From: Rallus limicola
Taxonomy: Eukaryota; Chordata; Aves; Gruiformes; Rallidae
Assembly (NCBI GenBank): GCA_022605955.1
Contig: JAKCOZ010000225.1
Span: forward strand, 62,001 to 126,000
DNA length: 64,000 bases
Direction of reading: 5' to 3'
Part shown: in pieces, positions 1 through 12,474 of the stretch
Layout: every line of letters begins with the position of its first letter
How positions within the stretch are numbered: the first letter of the stretch is position 1
Position numbers and translations under genes: made by a program
Notes under the pieces: generated by a model
What the model was told of the DNA's origin: nothing
Seen by the model: only the letters and a program-made list of their open reading frames with translations
The model's database searches: none

Positions 1-3000
1 GCCTTTCAGGCCTAGCTTCTTTACTTTGGGAGTTATTGCTGGACGTTTAGCATGTTTTGAACTGCAGTCTGCTAGGGCCGAGAAAAGCACTGTAGGAGGT
101 TCCAGGCATGTTCCCTCTTTCCAGGCAAAGGAAAAGGCTGAGAGCCAAAGTGACAGGGTCTGCTCGTGTGTCCTGTTAGGAGGTTTCAGACAAGCTATGC
201 CTTTCAGGCCTAGCTTCTTTACTTTGGAAGTTATTGCTGGACGTTTAGCATGTTTTGAACTGCAGTCTGCTAGGGCCGAGAAAAGCACTGTAGGAGGTTC
301 CAGGAATGTTCCCTCTTTCCAGGCAAAGGAAAAGGATGAGAGCCAAAGTGACAGGGTCTGCTCGTGTGTCCTGTTAGGAGGTTTCAGACAAGCTATGCCT
401 TTCAGGCCTAGCTTCTTTACTTTGGGAGTTATTGCTGGACGTTTAGCATGTTTTGAACTGCAGTCTGCTAGGGCAGAGAAAAGCACCGTAGGAGGTTCCA
501 GGCATGTTCCCTCTTTCCAGGCAAAGGAAAAGGCTGAGAGCCAAAGTGACAGGGTCTGCTCGTGTGTCCTGTTAAAAGGTTTCAGACAAGCTATGCCTTT
601 CAGGCCTAGCTTCTTTACTTTGGGAGTTATTGCTGGACGTTTAGCATGTTGTGATCTGCAGTCTGCTAGGGCTGAGAAAAGCACCGTAGGAGGTTCCAGG
701 CATGTTCCCTCTTTCCAGGCAAAGGAAAAGGCTGAGAGCCAAAGTGACAGGGTCTGCTCGTGTGTCCTGTCAGGAGGTTTCAGACAAGCTATGCCTTTCA
801 GGCCTAGCTTCTTTACTTTGGGAGTTATTGCTGGACGTTTAGCATGTTTTGAACTGCAGTCTGCTAGGGCCGAGAAAAGCACCGTAGGAGGTTCCAGGCA
901 TGTTCCCTCTTTCCAGGCAAAGGAAAAGGCTGAGAGCCAAAGTGACAGGGTCTGCTCGTGTGTCCTGTTAGGAGGTTTCAGACGAGCTATGCCTTTCAGG
1001 CCTAGCTTCTTTACTTTGGGAGTTATTGCTGGACGTTTAGCATGTTTTGAACTGCAGTCTGCTAGGGCCGAGAAAAGCACCGTAGGAGGTTCCAGGCATG
1101 TTCCCTCTTTCCAGGCAAAGGAAAAGGCTGAGAGTCAAAGTGACAGGGTCTGCTCGTGTGTCCTGTTAGGAGGTTTCAGACAAGCTATGCCTTTCAGGCC
1201 TAGCTTCTTTACTTTGGGAGTTATGTCTGGACGTTTAGCATGTTTTGAACTGCAGTCTGCTAGGGCCGAGAAAAGCACCGTAGGAGGTTCCAGGCATGTT
1301 CCCTCTTTCCAGGCAAAGGAAAAGGCTGAGAGCCAAAGTGACAGGGGCTGCTCGTGTGTCCTCTTAGGGGGTTTCAGACAAGCTATGCCTTTCAGGCCTA
1401 GCTTCTTTACTTTGGGAGTTATTGCTGGACGTTTAGCATGTTTTGAACTGCAGTCTGCTAGGGCCGAGAAAAGCACCGTAGGAGGTTCCAGGCATGTTCC
1501 CTCTTTCCAGGCAAAGGAAAAGGCTGAGAGCCAAAGTGACAGGGTCTGCTCGTGTGTCCTGTTAGGAGGTTTCAGACAAGCTATGCCTTTCAGGCCTCGC
1601 TTCTTTACTTTGGGAGTTATTGCTGGATGTTTAGCATGTTTTGAACTGCAGTCTGCTAGGGCCGAGAAAAGCACCGTAGGAGGTTCCAGGCATGTTCCCT
1701 CTTTCCAGGCAAAGGAAAAGGCTGAGAGCCAAAGTGACAGGGTCTGCTCGTGTGTCCTGTTAGGAGGTTTCAGACAAGCTATGCCTTTCAGGCCTAGCTT
1801 CTTTACTTTGGGTGTTATTGCTGGACGTTTAGCATGTTTTGAACTCCAGTCTGCTAGGGCCGAGAAAAGCACCGTAGGAGGTTCCAGGCATGTTCCCTCT
1901 TTCCAGGCAAAGGAAAAGGCTGAGAGCCAAAGTGACAGGGTCTGCTCGTGTGTCCTGTTAGGAGGTTTCAGACAAGCTATGCCTTTCAGGCCTAGCTTCT
2001 TTACTTTGGGAGTTATTGCTGGACGTTTAGCATGTTTTGAACTGCAGTCTGCTAGGGCCGAGAAAAGCACTGTAGGAGGTTCCAGGCATGTTCCCTCTTT
2101 CCAGGCAAAGGAAAAGGCTGAGAGCCAAAGTGACAGGGTCTGCTCGTGTGTCCTGTTAGGAGGTTTCAGACAAGCTATGCCTTTCAGGCCTAGCTTCTTT
2201 ACTTTGGAAGTTATTGCTGGACGTTTAGCATGTTTTGAACTGCAGTCTGCTAGGGCCGAGAAAAGCACTGTAGGAGGTTCCAGGAATGTTCCCTCTTTCC
2301 AGGCAAAGGAAAAGGATGAGAGCCAAAGTGACAGGGTCTGCTCGTGTGTCCTGTTAGGAGGTTTCAGACAAGCTATGCCTTTCAGGCCTAGCTTCTTTAC
2401 TTTGGGAGTTATTGCTGGACGTTTAGCATGTTTTGAACTGCAGTCTGCTAGGGCAGAGAAAAGCACCGTAGGAGGTTCCAGGCATGTTCCCTCTTTCCAG
2501 GCAAAGGAAAAGGCTGAGAGCCAAAGTGACAGGGTCTGCTCGTGTGTCCTGTTAAAAGGTTTCAGACAAGCTATGCCTTTCAGGCCTAGCTTCTTTACTT
2601 TGGGAGTTATTGCTGGACGTTTAGCATGTTGTGATCTGCAGTCTGCTAGGGCTGAGAAAAGCACCGTAGGAGGTTCCAGGCATGTTCCCTCTTTCCAGGC
2701 AAAGGAAAAGGCTGAGAGCCAAAGTGACAGGGTCTGCTCGTGTGTCCTGTCAGGAGGTTTCAGACAAGCTATGCCTTTCAGGCCTAGCTTCTTTACTTTG
2801 GGAGTTATTGCTGGACGTTTAGCATGTTTTGAACTGCAGTCTGCTAGGGCCGAGAAAAGCACCGTAGGAGGTTCCAGGCATGTTCCCTCTTTCCAGGCAA
2901 AGGAAAAGGCTGAGAGCCAAAGTGACAGGGTCTGCTCGTGTGTCCTGTTAGGAGGTTTCAGACGAGCTATGCCTTTCAGGCCTAGCTTCTTTACTTTGGG

Positions 3001-3960
3001 AGTTATTGCTGGACGTTTAGCATGTTTTGAACTGCAGTCTGCTAGGGCCGAGAAAAGCACCGTAGGAGGTTCCAGGCATGTTCCCTCTTTCCAGGCAAAG
3101 GAAAAGGCTGAGAGTCAAAGTGACAGGGTCTGCTCGTGTGTCCTGTTAGGAGGTTTCAGACAAGCTATGCCTTTCAGGCCTAGCTTCTTTACTTTGGGAG
3201 TTATGTCTGGACGTTTAGCATGTTTTGAACTGCAGTCTGCTAGGGCCGAGAAAAGCACCGTAGGAGGTTCCAGGCATGTTCCCTCTTTCCAGGCAAAGGA
3301 AAAGGCTGAGAGCCAAAGTGACAGGGGCTGCTCGTGTGTCCTCTTAGGGGGTTTCAGACAAGCTATGCCTTTCAGGCCTAGCTTCTTTACTTTGGGAGTT
3401 ATTGCTGGACGTTTAGCATGTTTTGAACTGCAGTCTGCTAGGGCCGAGAAAAGCACCGTAGGAGGTTCCAGGCATGTTCCCTCTTTCCAGGCAAAGGAAA
3501 AGGCTGAGAGCCAAAGTGACAGGGTCTGCTCGTGTGTCCTGTTAGGAGGTTTCAGACAAGCTATGCCTTTCAGGCCTCGCTTCTTTACTTTGGGAGTTAT
3601 TGCTGGATGTTTAGCATGTTTTGAACTGCAGTCTGCTAGGGCCGAGAAAAGCACCGTAGGAGGTTCCAGGCATGTTCCCTCTTTCCAGGCAAAGGAAAAG
3701 GCTGAGAGCCAAAGTGACAGGGTCTGCTCGTGTGTCCTGTTAGGAGGTTTCAGACAAGCTATGCCTTTCAGGCCTAGCTTCTTTACTTTGGGTGTTATTG
3801 CTGGACGTTTAGCATGTTTTGAACTCCAGTCTGCTAGGGCCGAGAAAAGCACCGTAGGAGGTTCCAGGCATGTTCCCTCTTTCCAGGCAAAGGAAAAGGC
3901 TGAGAGCCAAAGTGACAGGGTCTGCTCGTGTGTCCTGTTAGGAGGTTTCAGACAAGCTAT
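1..3960 (+). repeat. 10-monomer higher-order repeat, two tandem copies (1,980 bp each)
   Basis: Monomers 1-10 (1-1980) recur as monomers 11-20 (1981-3960), and I found no difference between the copies when comparing line by line. Marker monomers in order: T at position 91 (unit 1); G30A with further private changes near 107 and 135 (unit 2); a GTTAAAAGG end (unit 3); T57G with A61T and a GTCAGG end (unit 4); a GACGAG end (unit 5); C145T (unit 6); the TG-to-GT swap at 37-38 with an AGGGGC change (unit 7); A14C with C44T (unit 9); loss of the PstI site by CTCCAG (unit 10). Identity over 1,980 bp, while neighbouring units inside a copy differ, means the 10-mer was duplicated as a block recently. 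Confidence 0.92.
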
Positions 3961-6900
3961 GCCTTTCAGGCCTAGCTTCTTTACTTTGGGAGTTATTGCT
4001 GGACGTTTAGCATGTTTTGAACTGCAGTCTGCTAGGGCCGAGAAAAGCACTGTAGGAGGTTCCAGGCATGTTCCCTCTTTCCAGGCAAAGGAAAAGGCTG
4101 AGAGCCAAAGTGACAGGGTCTGCTCGTGTGTCCTGTTAGGAGGTTTCAGACAAGCTATGCCTTTCAGGCCTAGCTTCTTTACTTTGGAAGTTATTGCTGG
4201 ACGTTTAGCATGTTTTGAACTGCAGTCTGCTAGGGCCGAGAAAAGCACTGTAGGAGGTTCCAGGCATGTTCCCTCTTTCCAGGCAAAGGAAAAGGCTGAG
4301 AGCCAAAGTGACAGGGTCTGCTCGTGTGTCCTGTTAGGAGGTTTCAGACAAGCTATGCCTTTCAGGCCTAGCTTCTTTACTTTGGGAGTTATTGCTGGAC
4401 GTTTAGCATGTTTTGAACTGCAGTCTGCTAGGGCCGAGAAAAGCACCGTAGGAGGTTCCAGGCATGTTCCCTCTTTCCAGGCAAAGGAAAAGGCTGAGAG
4501 CCAAAGTGACAGGGTCTGCTCGTGTGTCCTGTTAAAAGGTTTCAGACAAGCTATGCCTTTCAGGCCTAGCTTCTTTACTTTGGGAGTTATTGCTGGACGT
4601 TTAGCATGTTGTGATCTGCAGTCTGCTAGGGCTGAGAAAAGCACCGTAGGAGGTTCCAGGCATGTTCCCTCTTTCCAGGCAAAGGAAAAGGCTGAGAGCC
4701 AAAGTGACAGGGTCTGCTCGTGTGTCCTGTTAGGAGGTTTCAGACAAGCTATGCCTTTCAGGCCTAGCTTCTTTACTTTGGGAGTTATTGCTGGACGTTT
4801 AGCATGTTTTGAACTGCAGTCTGCTAGGGCCGAGAAAAGCACCGTAGGAGGTTCCAGGCATGTTCCCTCTTTCCAGGCAAAGGAAAAGGCTGAGAGCCAA
4901 AGTGACATGGTCTGCTCATGTGTCCTGTTAGGAGGTTTCAGACGAGCTATGCCTTTCAGGCCTAGCTTCTTTACTTTGGGAGTTATTGCTGGACGTTTAG
5001 CATGTTTTGAACTGCAGTCTGCTAGGGCCGAGAAAAGCACCGTAGGAGATTCCAGGCATGTTCCCTCTTTCCAGGCAAAGGAAAAGGCTGAGAGCCAAAG
5101 TGACAGGGTCTGCTCGTGTGTCCTGTTAGGAGGTTTCAGACAAGCTATGCCTTTCAGGCCTAGCTTCTTTACTTTGGGAGTTATTGCTGGACGTTTAGCA
5201 TGTTTTGAACTGCAGTCTGCTAGGGCCGAGAAAAGCACCGTAGGAGGTTCCAGGCATGTTCCCTCTTTCCAGGCAAAGGAAAAGGCTGAGAGTCAAAGTG
5301 ACAACGTCTGCTCGTGTGTCCTGTTAGGAGGTTTCAGACAAGCTATGCCTTTCAGGCCTAGCTTCTTTTCTTTGGGAGTTATTGCTGGACGTTTAGCATG
5401 TTTTGAACTGCAGTCTGCTAGGGCCGAGAAAAGCACCGTAGGAGATTCCAGGCATGTTCCCTCTTTCCAGGCAAAGGAAAAGGCTGAGAGCCAAAGTGAC
5501 AGGGTCTGCTCGTGTGTCCTGTTAGGAGGTTTCAGACAAGCTATGCCTTTCAGGCCTCGCTTCTTTACTTTGGGAGTTATTGCTGGACGTTTAGCATGTT
5601 TTGAACTGCAGTCTGCTAGGGCCGAGAAAAGCACCGTAGGAGGTTCCAGGCATGTTCCCTCTTTCCAGGCAAAGGAAAAGGCTGAGAGCCAAAGTGACAG
5701 GGTCTGCTCGTGTGTCCTGTTACGAGGTTTCAGACAAGCTATGCCTTTCAGGCCTAGCTTCTTTACTTTGGGAGTTATTGCTGGACGTTTAGCATGTTTT
5801 GAACTGCAGTCTGCTAGGGCCGAGAAAAGCACCGTAGGATGTTCCAGGCATGTTCCCTCTTTCCAGGCAAAGGAAAAGGCTGAGAGCCAAAGTGACAGGG
5901 TCTGCTCGTGTGTCCTGTCAGGAGGTTTCAGACAAGCTATGCCTTTCAGGCCTAGCTTCTTTACTTTGGGAGTTATTGCTGGACGTTTAGCATGTTTTGA
6001 ACTGCAGTCTGCTAGGGCCGAGAAAAGCACCGTAGGAGGTTCCAGGCATGTTCCCTCTTTCCAGGCAAAGGAAAAGGCTGAGAGCCAAAGTGACAGGGGC
6101 TGCTCGTGTGTCCTGTAAGGGGGTTTCAGACAAGCTATGCCTTTCAGGCCTAGCTTCTTTACTTTGGGAGTTATTGCTGGACGTTTAGCATGTTTTGAAC
6201 TGCAGTCTGCTAGGGCCGAGAAAAGCACCGTAGGAGGTTCCAGGCATGTTCCCTCTTTCCAGGCAAAGGAAAAGGCTGAGAGCCAAAGTGACAGGGTCTG
6301 CTCGTGTGTCCTGTTAGGAGGTTTCAGACAAGCTATGCCTTTCAGGCCTCGCTTCTTTACTTTGGGAGTTATTGCTGGACGTTTAGCATGTTTTGAACTG
6401 CAGTCTGCTAGGGCCGAGAAAAGCACCGTAGGAGGTTCCAGGCATGTTCCCTCTTTCCAGGCAAAGGAAAAGGCTGAGAGCCAAAGTGACAGGGTCTGCT
6501 CGTGTGTCCTGTTAGGAGGTTTCAGACAAGCTATGCCTTTCAGGCCTAGCTTCTTTACTTTGGGAGTTATTGCTGGACGTTTAGCATGTTTTGAACTGCA
6601 GTCTGCTAGGGCCGAGAAAAGCACCGTAGGAGGTTCCAGGCATGTTCCCTCTTTCCAGGCAAAGGAAAAGGCTGAGAGCCAAAGTGACAGGGTCTGCTCG
6701 TGTGTCCTGTTAGGAGGTTTCAGACAAGCTATGCCTTTCAGGCCTAGCTTCTTTACTTTGGGAGTTATTGCTGGACGTTTAGCATGTTTTGAACTGCAGT
6801 CTGCTAGGGCCGAGAAAAGCACCGTAGGAGGTTCCAGGCATGTTCCCTCTTTCCAGGCAAAGGAAAAGGCTGAGAGCCAAAGTGACAGGGTCTGCTCGTG

Positions 6901-8118
6901 TGTCCTGTTAGGAGGTTTCAGACGAGCTATGCCTTTCAGGCCTAGCTTCTTTACTTTGGGAGTTATTGCTGGACGTTTAGCATGTTTTGAACTGCAGTCT
7001 GCTAGGGCCGAGAAAAGCACCGTAGGAGATTCCAGGCATGTTCCCTCTTTCCAGGCAAAGGAAAAGGCTGAGAGCCAAAGTGACAGGGTCTGCTCGTGTG
7101 TCCTGTTAGGAGGTTTCAGACAAGCTATGCCTTTCAGGCCTAGCTTCTTTACTTTGGGAGTTATGTCTGGACGTTTAGCATGTTTTGAACTGCAGTCTGC
7201 TAGGGCCGAGAAAAGCACCGTAGGAGGTTCCAGGCATGTTCCCTCTTTCCAGGCAAAGGAAAAGGCTGAGAGTCAAAGTGACAGGGTCTGCTCGTGTGTC
7301 CTGTTAGGAGGTTTCAGACAAGCTATGCCTTTCAGGCCTAGCTTCTTTTCTTTGGGAGTTATTGCTGGACGTTTAGCATGTTTTGAACTGCAGTCTGCTA
7401 GGGCCGAGAAAAGCACCGTAGGAGATTCCAGGCATGATCCCTCTTTCCAGGCAAAGGAAAAGGCTGAGAGCCAAAGTGACAGGGTCTGCTCGTGTGTCCT
7501 GTTAGGAGGTTTCAGACAAGCTATGCCTTTCAGGCCTCGCTTCTTTACTTTGGGAGTTATTGCTGGACGTTTAGCATGTTTTGAACTGCAGTCTGCTAGG
7601 GCCGAGAAAAGCACCGTAGGAGGTTCCAGGCATGTTCCCTCTTTCCAGGCAAAGGAAAAGGCTGAGAGCCAAAGTGACAGGGTCTGCTCGTGTGTCCTGT
7701 TAGGAGGTTTCAGACAAGCTATGCCTTTCAGGCCTAGCTTCTTTACTTTGGGAGTTATTGCTGGACGTTTAGCATGTTTTGAACTGCAGTCTGCTAGGGC
7801 CGAGAAAAGCACCGTAGGAGGTTCCAGGCATGTTCCCTCTTTCCAGGCAAAGGAAAAGGCTGAGAGCCAAAGTGACAGGGTCTGCTCGTGTGTCCTGTTA
7901 GGAGGTTTCAGACAAGCTATGCCTTTCAGGCCTAGCTTCTTTACTTTGGGAGTTATTGCTGGACGTTTAGCATGTTTTGAACTGCAGTCTGCTAGGGCCG
8001 AGAAAAGCACCGTAGGAGGTTCCAGGCATGTTCCCTCTTTCCAGGCAAAGGAAAAGGCTGAGAGCCAAAGTGACAGGGTCTGCTCGTGTGTCCTGTTAGG
8101 AGGTTTATGACAAGCTAT
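3961..8118 (+). repeat. Diverged 10-mer derivatives (monomers 21-41)
   Basis: The 10-monomer rhythm continues, with the GACGAG-ended unit at monomers 5, 15, 25 and 35. The private changes of unit 2 are gone, however, and new markers appear: A23T (TTCTTTTC) with G99A in monomers 28 and 38, G98T in monomer 30, GTTACGAGG in monomer 29 and a CTGTAAGG end in monomer 31. Monomers 21-25 align with 1-5, and 31-34 align with 7-10, so this stretch is a rearranged copy of the 10-mer with extra units inserted. It ends where the GTTTATGAC variant at about 8103-8111 begins the next HOR. The stops at 6116 and 8108 interrupt the plus-strand open frame. Confidence 0.8.
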
Positions 8119-11100
8119 GCCTTTCAGGCCTAGCTTCTTTACTTTGGGAGTTATTGCTGGACGTTTAGCATGTTTTGAACTGCAGTCTGCTAGGGCCGAG
8201 AAAAGCACTGTAGGAGGTTCCAGGCATGTTCCCTCTTTCCAGGCAAAGGAAAAGGCTGAGAGCCAAAGTGACAGGGTCTGCTCGTGTGTCCTGTTAGGAG
8301 GTTTCAGACAAGCTATGCCTTTCAGGCCTAGCTTCTTTACTTTGGGAGTTATTGCTGGACGTTTAGCATGTTGTGACCTGCAGTCTGCTAGGGCCGAGAA
8401 AAGCACCGTAGGAGGTTCCAGGCATGTTCCCTCTTTCCAGGCAAAGGAAAAGGCTGAGAGCCAAAGTGACAGGGTCTGCTCGTGTGTCCTGTCAGGAGGT
8501 TTCAGACAAGCTATGCCTTTCAGGCCTAGCTTCTTTACTTTGGGAGTTATTGCTGGACGTTTAGCATGTTTTGAACTGCAGTCTGCTAGGGCCGAGAAAA
8601 GCACCGTAGGAGGTTCCAGGCATGTTCCCTCTTTCCAGGCAAAGGAAAAGGCTGAGAGCCAAAGTGACAGGGTCTGCTCGTGTGTCCTGTTAGGAGGTTT
8701 CAGACGAGCTATGCCTTTCAGGCCAAGCTTCTTTACTTTAGAAGTTATTGCTGGACGTTTAGCATGTTTTGAACTGCAGTCTGCTAGGGCCGAGAAAAGC
8801 ACCGTAGGAGGTTCCAGGCATGTTCCCACTTTCCAGGCAAAGGAAAAGGCTGAGAGCCAAAGTGACAGGGTCTGCTCGTGTGTCCTGTTAGGAGGTTTCA
8901 GACGAGCTATGCCTTTCAGGCCTAGCTTCTTTACTTTGGGAGTTATTGCTGGACGTTTAGCATGTTGTGACCTGCAGTCTGCTAGGGCCGAGAAAAGCAC
9001 CGTAGGAGGTTCCAGGCATGTTCCCTCTTTCCAGGCAAAGGAAAAGGCTGAGAGCCAAAGTGACAGGGTCTGCTCGTGTGTCCTGTTAGGAGGTTTCAGA
9101 CAAGCTATGCCTTTCAGGCCTAGCTTCTTTACTTTGGGAGTTATTGCTGGACGTTTAGCATGTTTTGAACTGCAGTCTGCTAGGGCCGAGAAAAGCACCG
9201 TAGGAGGTTCCAGGCATGTTCCCTCTTTCCAGGCAAAGGAAAAGGCTGAGAGCCAAAGTGACAGGGTCTGCTCGTGTGTCCTGTTAGGAGGTTTCAGACA
9301 AGCTATGCCTTTCAGGCCTAGCTTCTTTACTTTGGGAGTTATTGCTGGACGTTTAGCATGTTTTGAACTGCAGTCTGCTAGGGCCGAGAAAAGCACCGTA
9401 GGAGGTTCCAGGCATGTTCCCTCTTTCCAGGCAAAGGAAAAGGCTGAGAGCCAAAGTGACAGGGTCTGCTCGTGTGTCCTGTTAAAAGGTTTCAGACAAG
9501 CTATGCCTTTCAGGCCTAGCTTCTTTACTTTGGGAGTTATTGCTGGACGTTTAGCATGTTGTGATCTGCAGTCTGCTAGGGCTGAGAAAAGCACCGTAGG
9601 AGGTTCCAGGCATGTTCCCTCTTTCCAGGCAAAGGAAAAGGCTGAGAGCCAAAGTGACAGGGTCTGCTCGTGTGTCCTGTTAGGAGGTTTCAGACAAGCT
9701 ATGCCTTTCAGGCCTAGCTTCTTTACTTTGGGAGTTATTGCTGGACGTTTAGCATGTTTTGAACTGCAGTCTGCTAGGGCCGAGAAAAGCACCGTAGGAG
9801 GTTCCAGGCATGTTCCCTCTTTCCAGGCAAAGGAAAAGGCTGAGAGCCAAAGTGACAGGGTCTGCTCATGTGTCCTGTTAGGAGGTTTCAGACGAGCTAT
9901 GCCTTTCAGGCCAAGCTTCTTTACTTTGGGAGTTATTGCTGGACGTTTAGCATGTTTTGAACTGCAGTCTGCTAGGGCCGAGAAAAGCACCGTAGGAGAT
10001 TCCAGGCATGTTCCCTCTTTCCAGGCAAAGGAAAAGGCTGAGAGCCAAAGTGACAGGGTCTGCTCGTGTGTCCTGTTAGGAGGTTTCAGACAAGCTATGC
10101 CTTTCAGGCCTAGCTTCTTTACTTTGGGAGTTATTGCTGGACGTTTAGCATGTTTTGAACTGCAGTCTGCTAGGGCCGAGAAAAGCACCGTAGGAGGTTC
10201 CAGGCATGTTCCCTCTTTCCAGGCAAAGGAAAAGGCTGAGAGCCAAAGTGACAGGGTCTGCTCGTGTGTCCTGTTAGGAGGTTTATGACAAGCTATGCCT
10301 TTCAGGCCTAGCTTCTTTACTTTGGGAGTTATTGCTGGACGTTTAGCATGTTTTGAACTGCAGTCTGCTAGGGCCGAGAAAAGCACTGTAGGAGGTTCCA
10401 GGCATGTTCCCTCTTTCCAGGCAAAGGAAAAGGCTGAGAGCCAAAGTGACAGGGTCTGCTCGTGTGTCCTGTTAGGAGGTTTCAGACAAGCTATGCCTTT
10501 CAGGCCTAGCTTCTTTACTTTGGGAGTTATTGCTGGACGTTTAGCATGTTGTGACCTGCAGTCTGCTAGGGCCGAGAAAAGCACCGTAGGAGGTTCCAGG
10601 CATGTTCCCTCTTTCCAGGCAAAGGAAAAGGCTGAGAGCCAAAGTGACAGGGTCTGCTCGTGTGTCCTGTCAGGAGGTTTCAGACAAGCTATGCCTTTCA
10701 GGCCTAGCTTCTTTACTTTGGGAGTTATTGCTGGACGTTTAGCATGTTTTGAACTGCAGTCTGCTAGGGCCGAGAAAAGCACCGTAGGAGGTTCCAGGCA
10801 TGTTCCCTCTTTCCAGGCAAAGGAAAAGGCTGAGAGCCAAAGTGACAGGGTCTGCTCGTGTGTCCTGTTAGGAGGTTTCAGACGAGCTATGCCTTTCAGG
10901 CCAAGCTTCTTTACTTTAGAAGTTATTGCTGGACGTTTAGCATGTTTTGAACTGCAGTCTGCTAGGGCCGAGAAAAGCACCGTAGGAGGTTCCAGGCATG
11001 TTCCCACTTTCCAGGCAAAGGAAAAGGCTGAGAGCCAAAGTGACAGGGTCTGCTCGTGTGTCCTGTTAGGAGGTTTCAGACGAGCTATGCCTTTCAGGCC

Positions 11101-12474
11101 TAGCTTCTTTACTTTGGGAGTTATTGCTGGACGTTTAGCATGTTGTGACCTGCAGTCTGCTAGGGCCGAGAAAAGCACCGTAGGAGGTTCCAGGCATGTT
11201 CCCTCTTTCCAGGCAAAGGAAAAGGCTGAGAGCCAAAGTGACAGGGTCTGCTCGTGTGTCCTGTTAGGAGGTTTCAGACAAGCTATGCCTTTCAGGCCTA
11301 GCTTCTTTACTTTGGGAGTTATTGCTGGACGTTTAGCATGTTTTGAACTGCAGTCTGCTAGGGCCGAGAAAAGCACCGTAGGAGGTTCCAGGCATGTTCC
11401 CTCTTTCCAGGCAAAGGAAAAGGCTGAGAGCCAAAGTGACAGGGTCTGCTCGTGTGTCCTGTTAGGAGGTTTCAGACAAGCTATGCCTTTCAGGCCTAGC
11501 TTCTTTACTTTGGGAGTTATTGCTGGACGTTTAGCATGTTTTGAACTGCAGTCTGCTAGGGCCGAGAAAAGCACCGTAGGAGGTTCCAGGCATGTTCCCT
11601 CTTTCCAGGCAAAGGAAAAGGCTGAGAGCCAAAGTGACAGGGTCTGCTCGTGTGTCCTGTCAGGAGGTTTCAGACAAGCTATGCCTTTCAGGCCTAGCTT
11701 CTTTACTTTGGGAGTTATTGCTGGACGTTTAGCATGTTGTGATCTGCAGTCTGCTAGGGCTGAGAAAAGCACCGTAGGAGGTTCCAGGCATGTTCCCTCT
11801 TTCCAGGCAAAGGAAAAGGCTGAGAGCCAAAGTGACAGGGTCTGCTCGTGTGTCCTGTTAGGAGGTTTCAGACAAGCTATGCCTTTCAGGCCTAGCTTCT
11901 TTACTTTGGGAGTTATTGCTGGACGTTTAGCATGTTTTGAACTGCAGTCTGCTAGGGCCGAGAAAAGCACCGTAGGAGGTTCCAGGCATGTTCCCTCTTT
12001 CCAGGCAAAGGAAAAGGCTGAGAGCCAAAGTGACAGGGTCTGCTCATGTGTCCTGTTAGGAGGTTTCAGACGAGCTATGCCTTTCAGGCCTAGCTTCTTT
12101 ACTTTGGGAGTTATTGCTGGACGTTTAGCATGTTTTGAACTGCAGTCTGCTAGGGCCGAGAAAAGCACCGTAGGAGATTCCAGGCATGTTCCCTCTTTCC
12201 AGGCAAAGGAAAAGGCTGAGAGCCAAAGTGACAGGGTCTGCTCGTGTGTCCTGTTAGGAGGTTTCAGACAAGCTATGCCTTTCAGGCCTAGCTTCTTTAC
12301 TTTGGGAGTTATTGCTGGACGTTTAGCATGTTTTGAACTGCAGTCTGCTAGGGCCGAGAAAAGCACCGTAGGAGGTTCCAGGCATGTTCCCTCTTTCCAG
12401 GCAAAGGAAAAGGCTGAGAGTCAAAGTGACAGGGTCTGCTCGTGTGTCCTGTTAGGAGGTTTCAGACAAGCTAT
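8119..12474 (+). repeat. 11-monomer higher-order repeat, two tandem copies (2,178 bp each)
   Basis: Monomers 42-52 (8119-10296) and 53-63 (10297-12474) share the same order of marker units. Each copy is preceded by the rare two-base variant GTTTATGAC (about 8103-8111 and 10281-10289). Inside each copy is a cassette of four units: T57G/A61C with a GTCAGG end; a GACGAG-ended unit; a unit with T13A (creating a HindIII site), a TTAGAAG change and T116A; then another T57G/A61C unit. The clearest differences I saw are GTTAAAAGG near 9481 against GTCAGGAGG near 11659, and the T13A HindIII change near 9911, which is absent from the matching unit 2,178 bp later. Confidence 0.88.

Noticed and set aside
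474..475. GGGCAGAG variant read as CpG-to-CpA deamination at position 79-80
   Set aside because: Alignment shows the C at 79 changed to A, a transversion. It is not counted as methylation decay; GGGCTGAG is the real CpG-to-TpG form.
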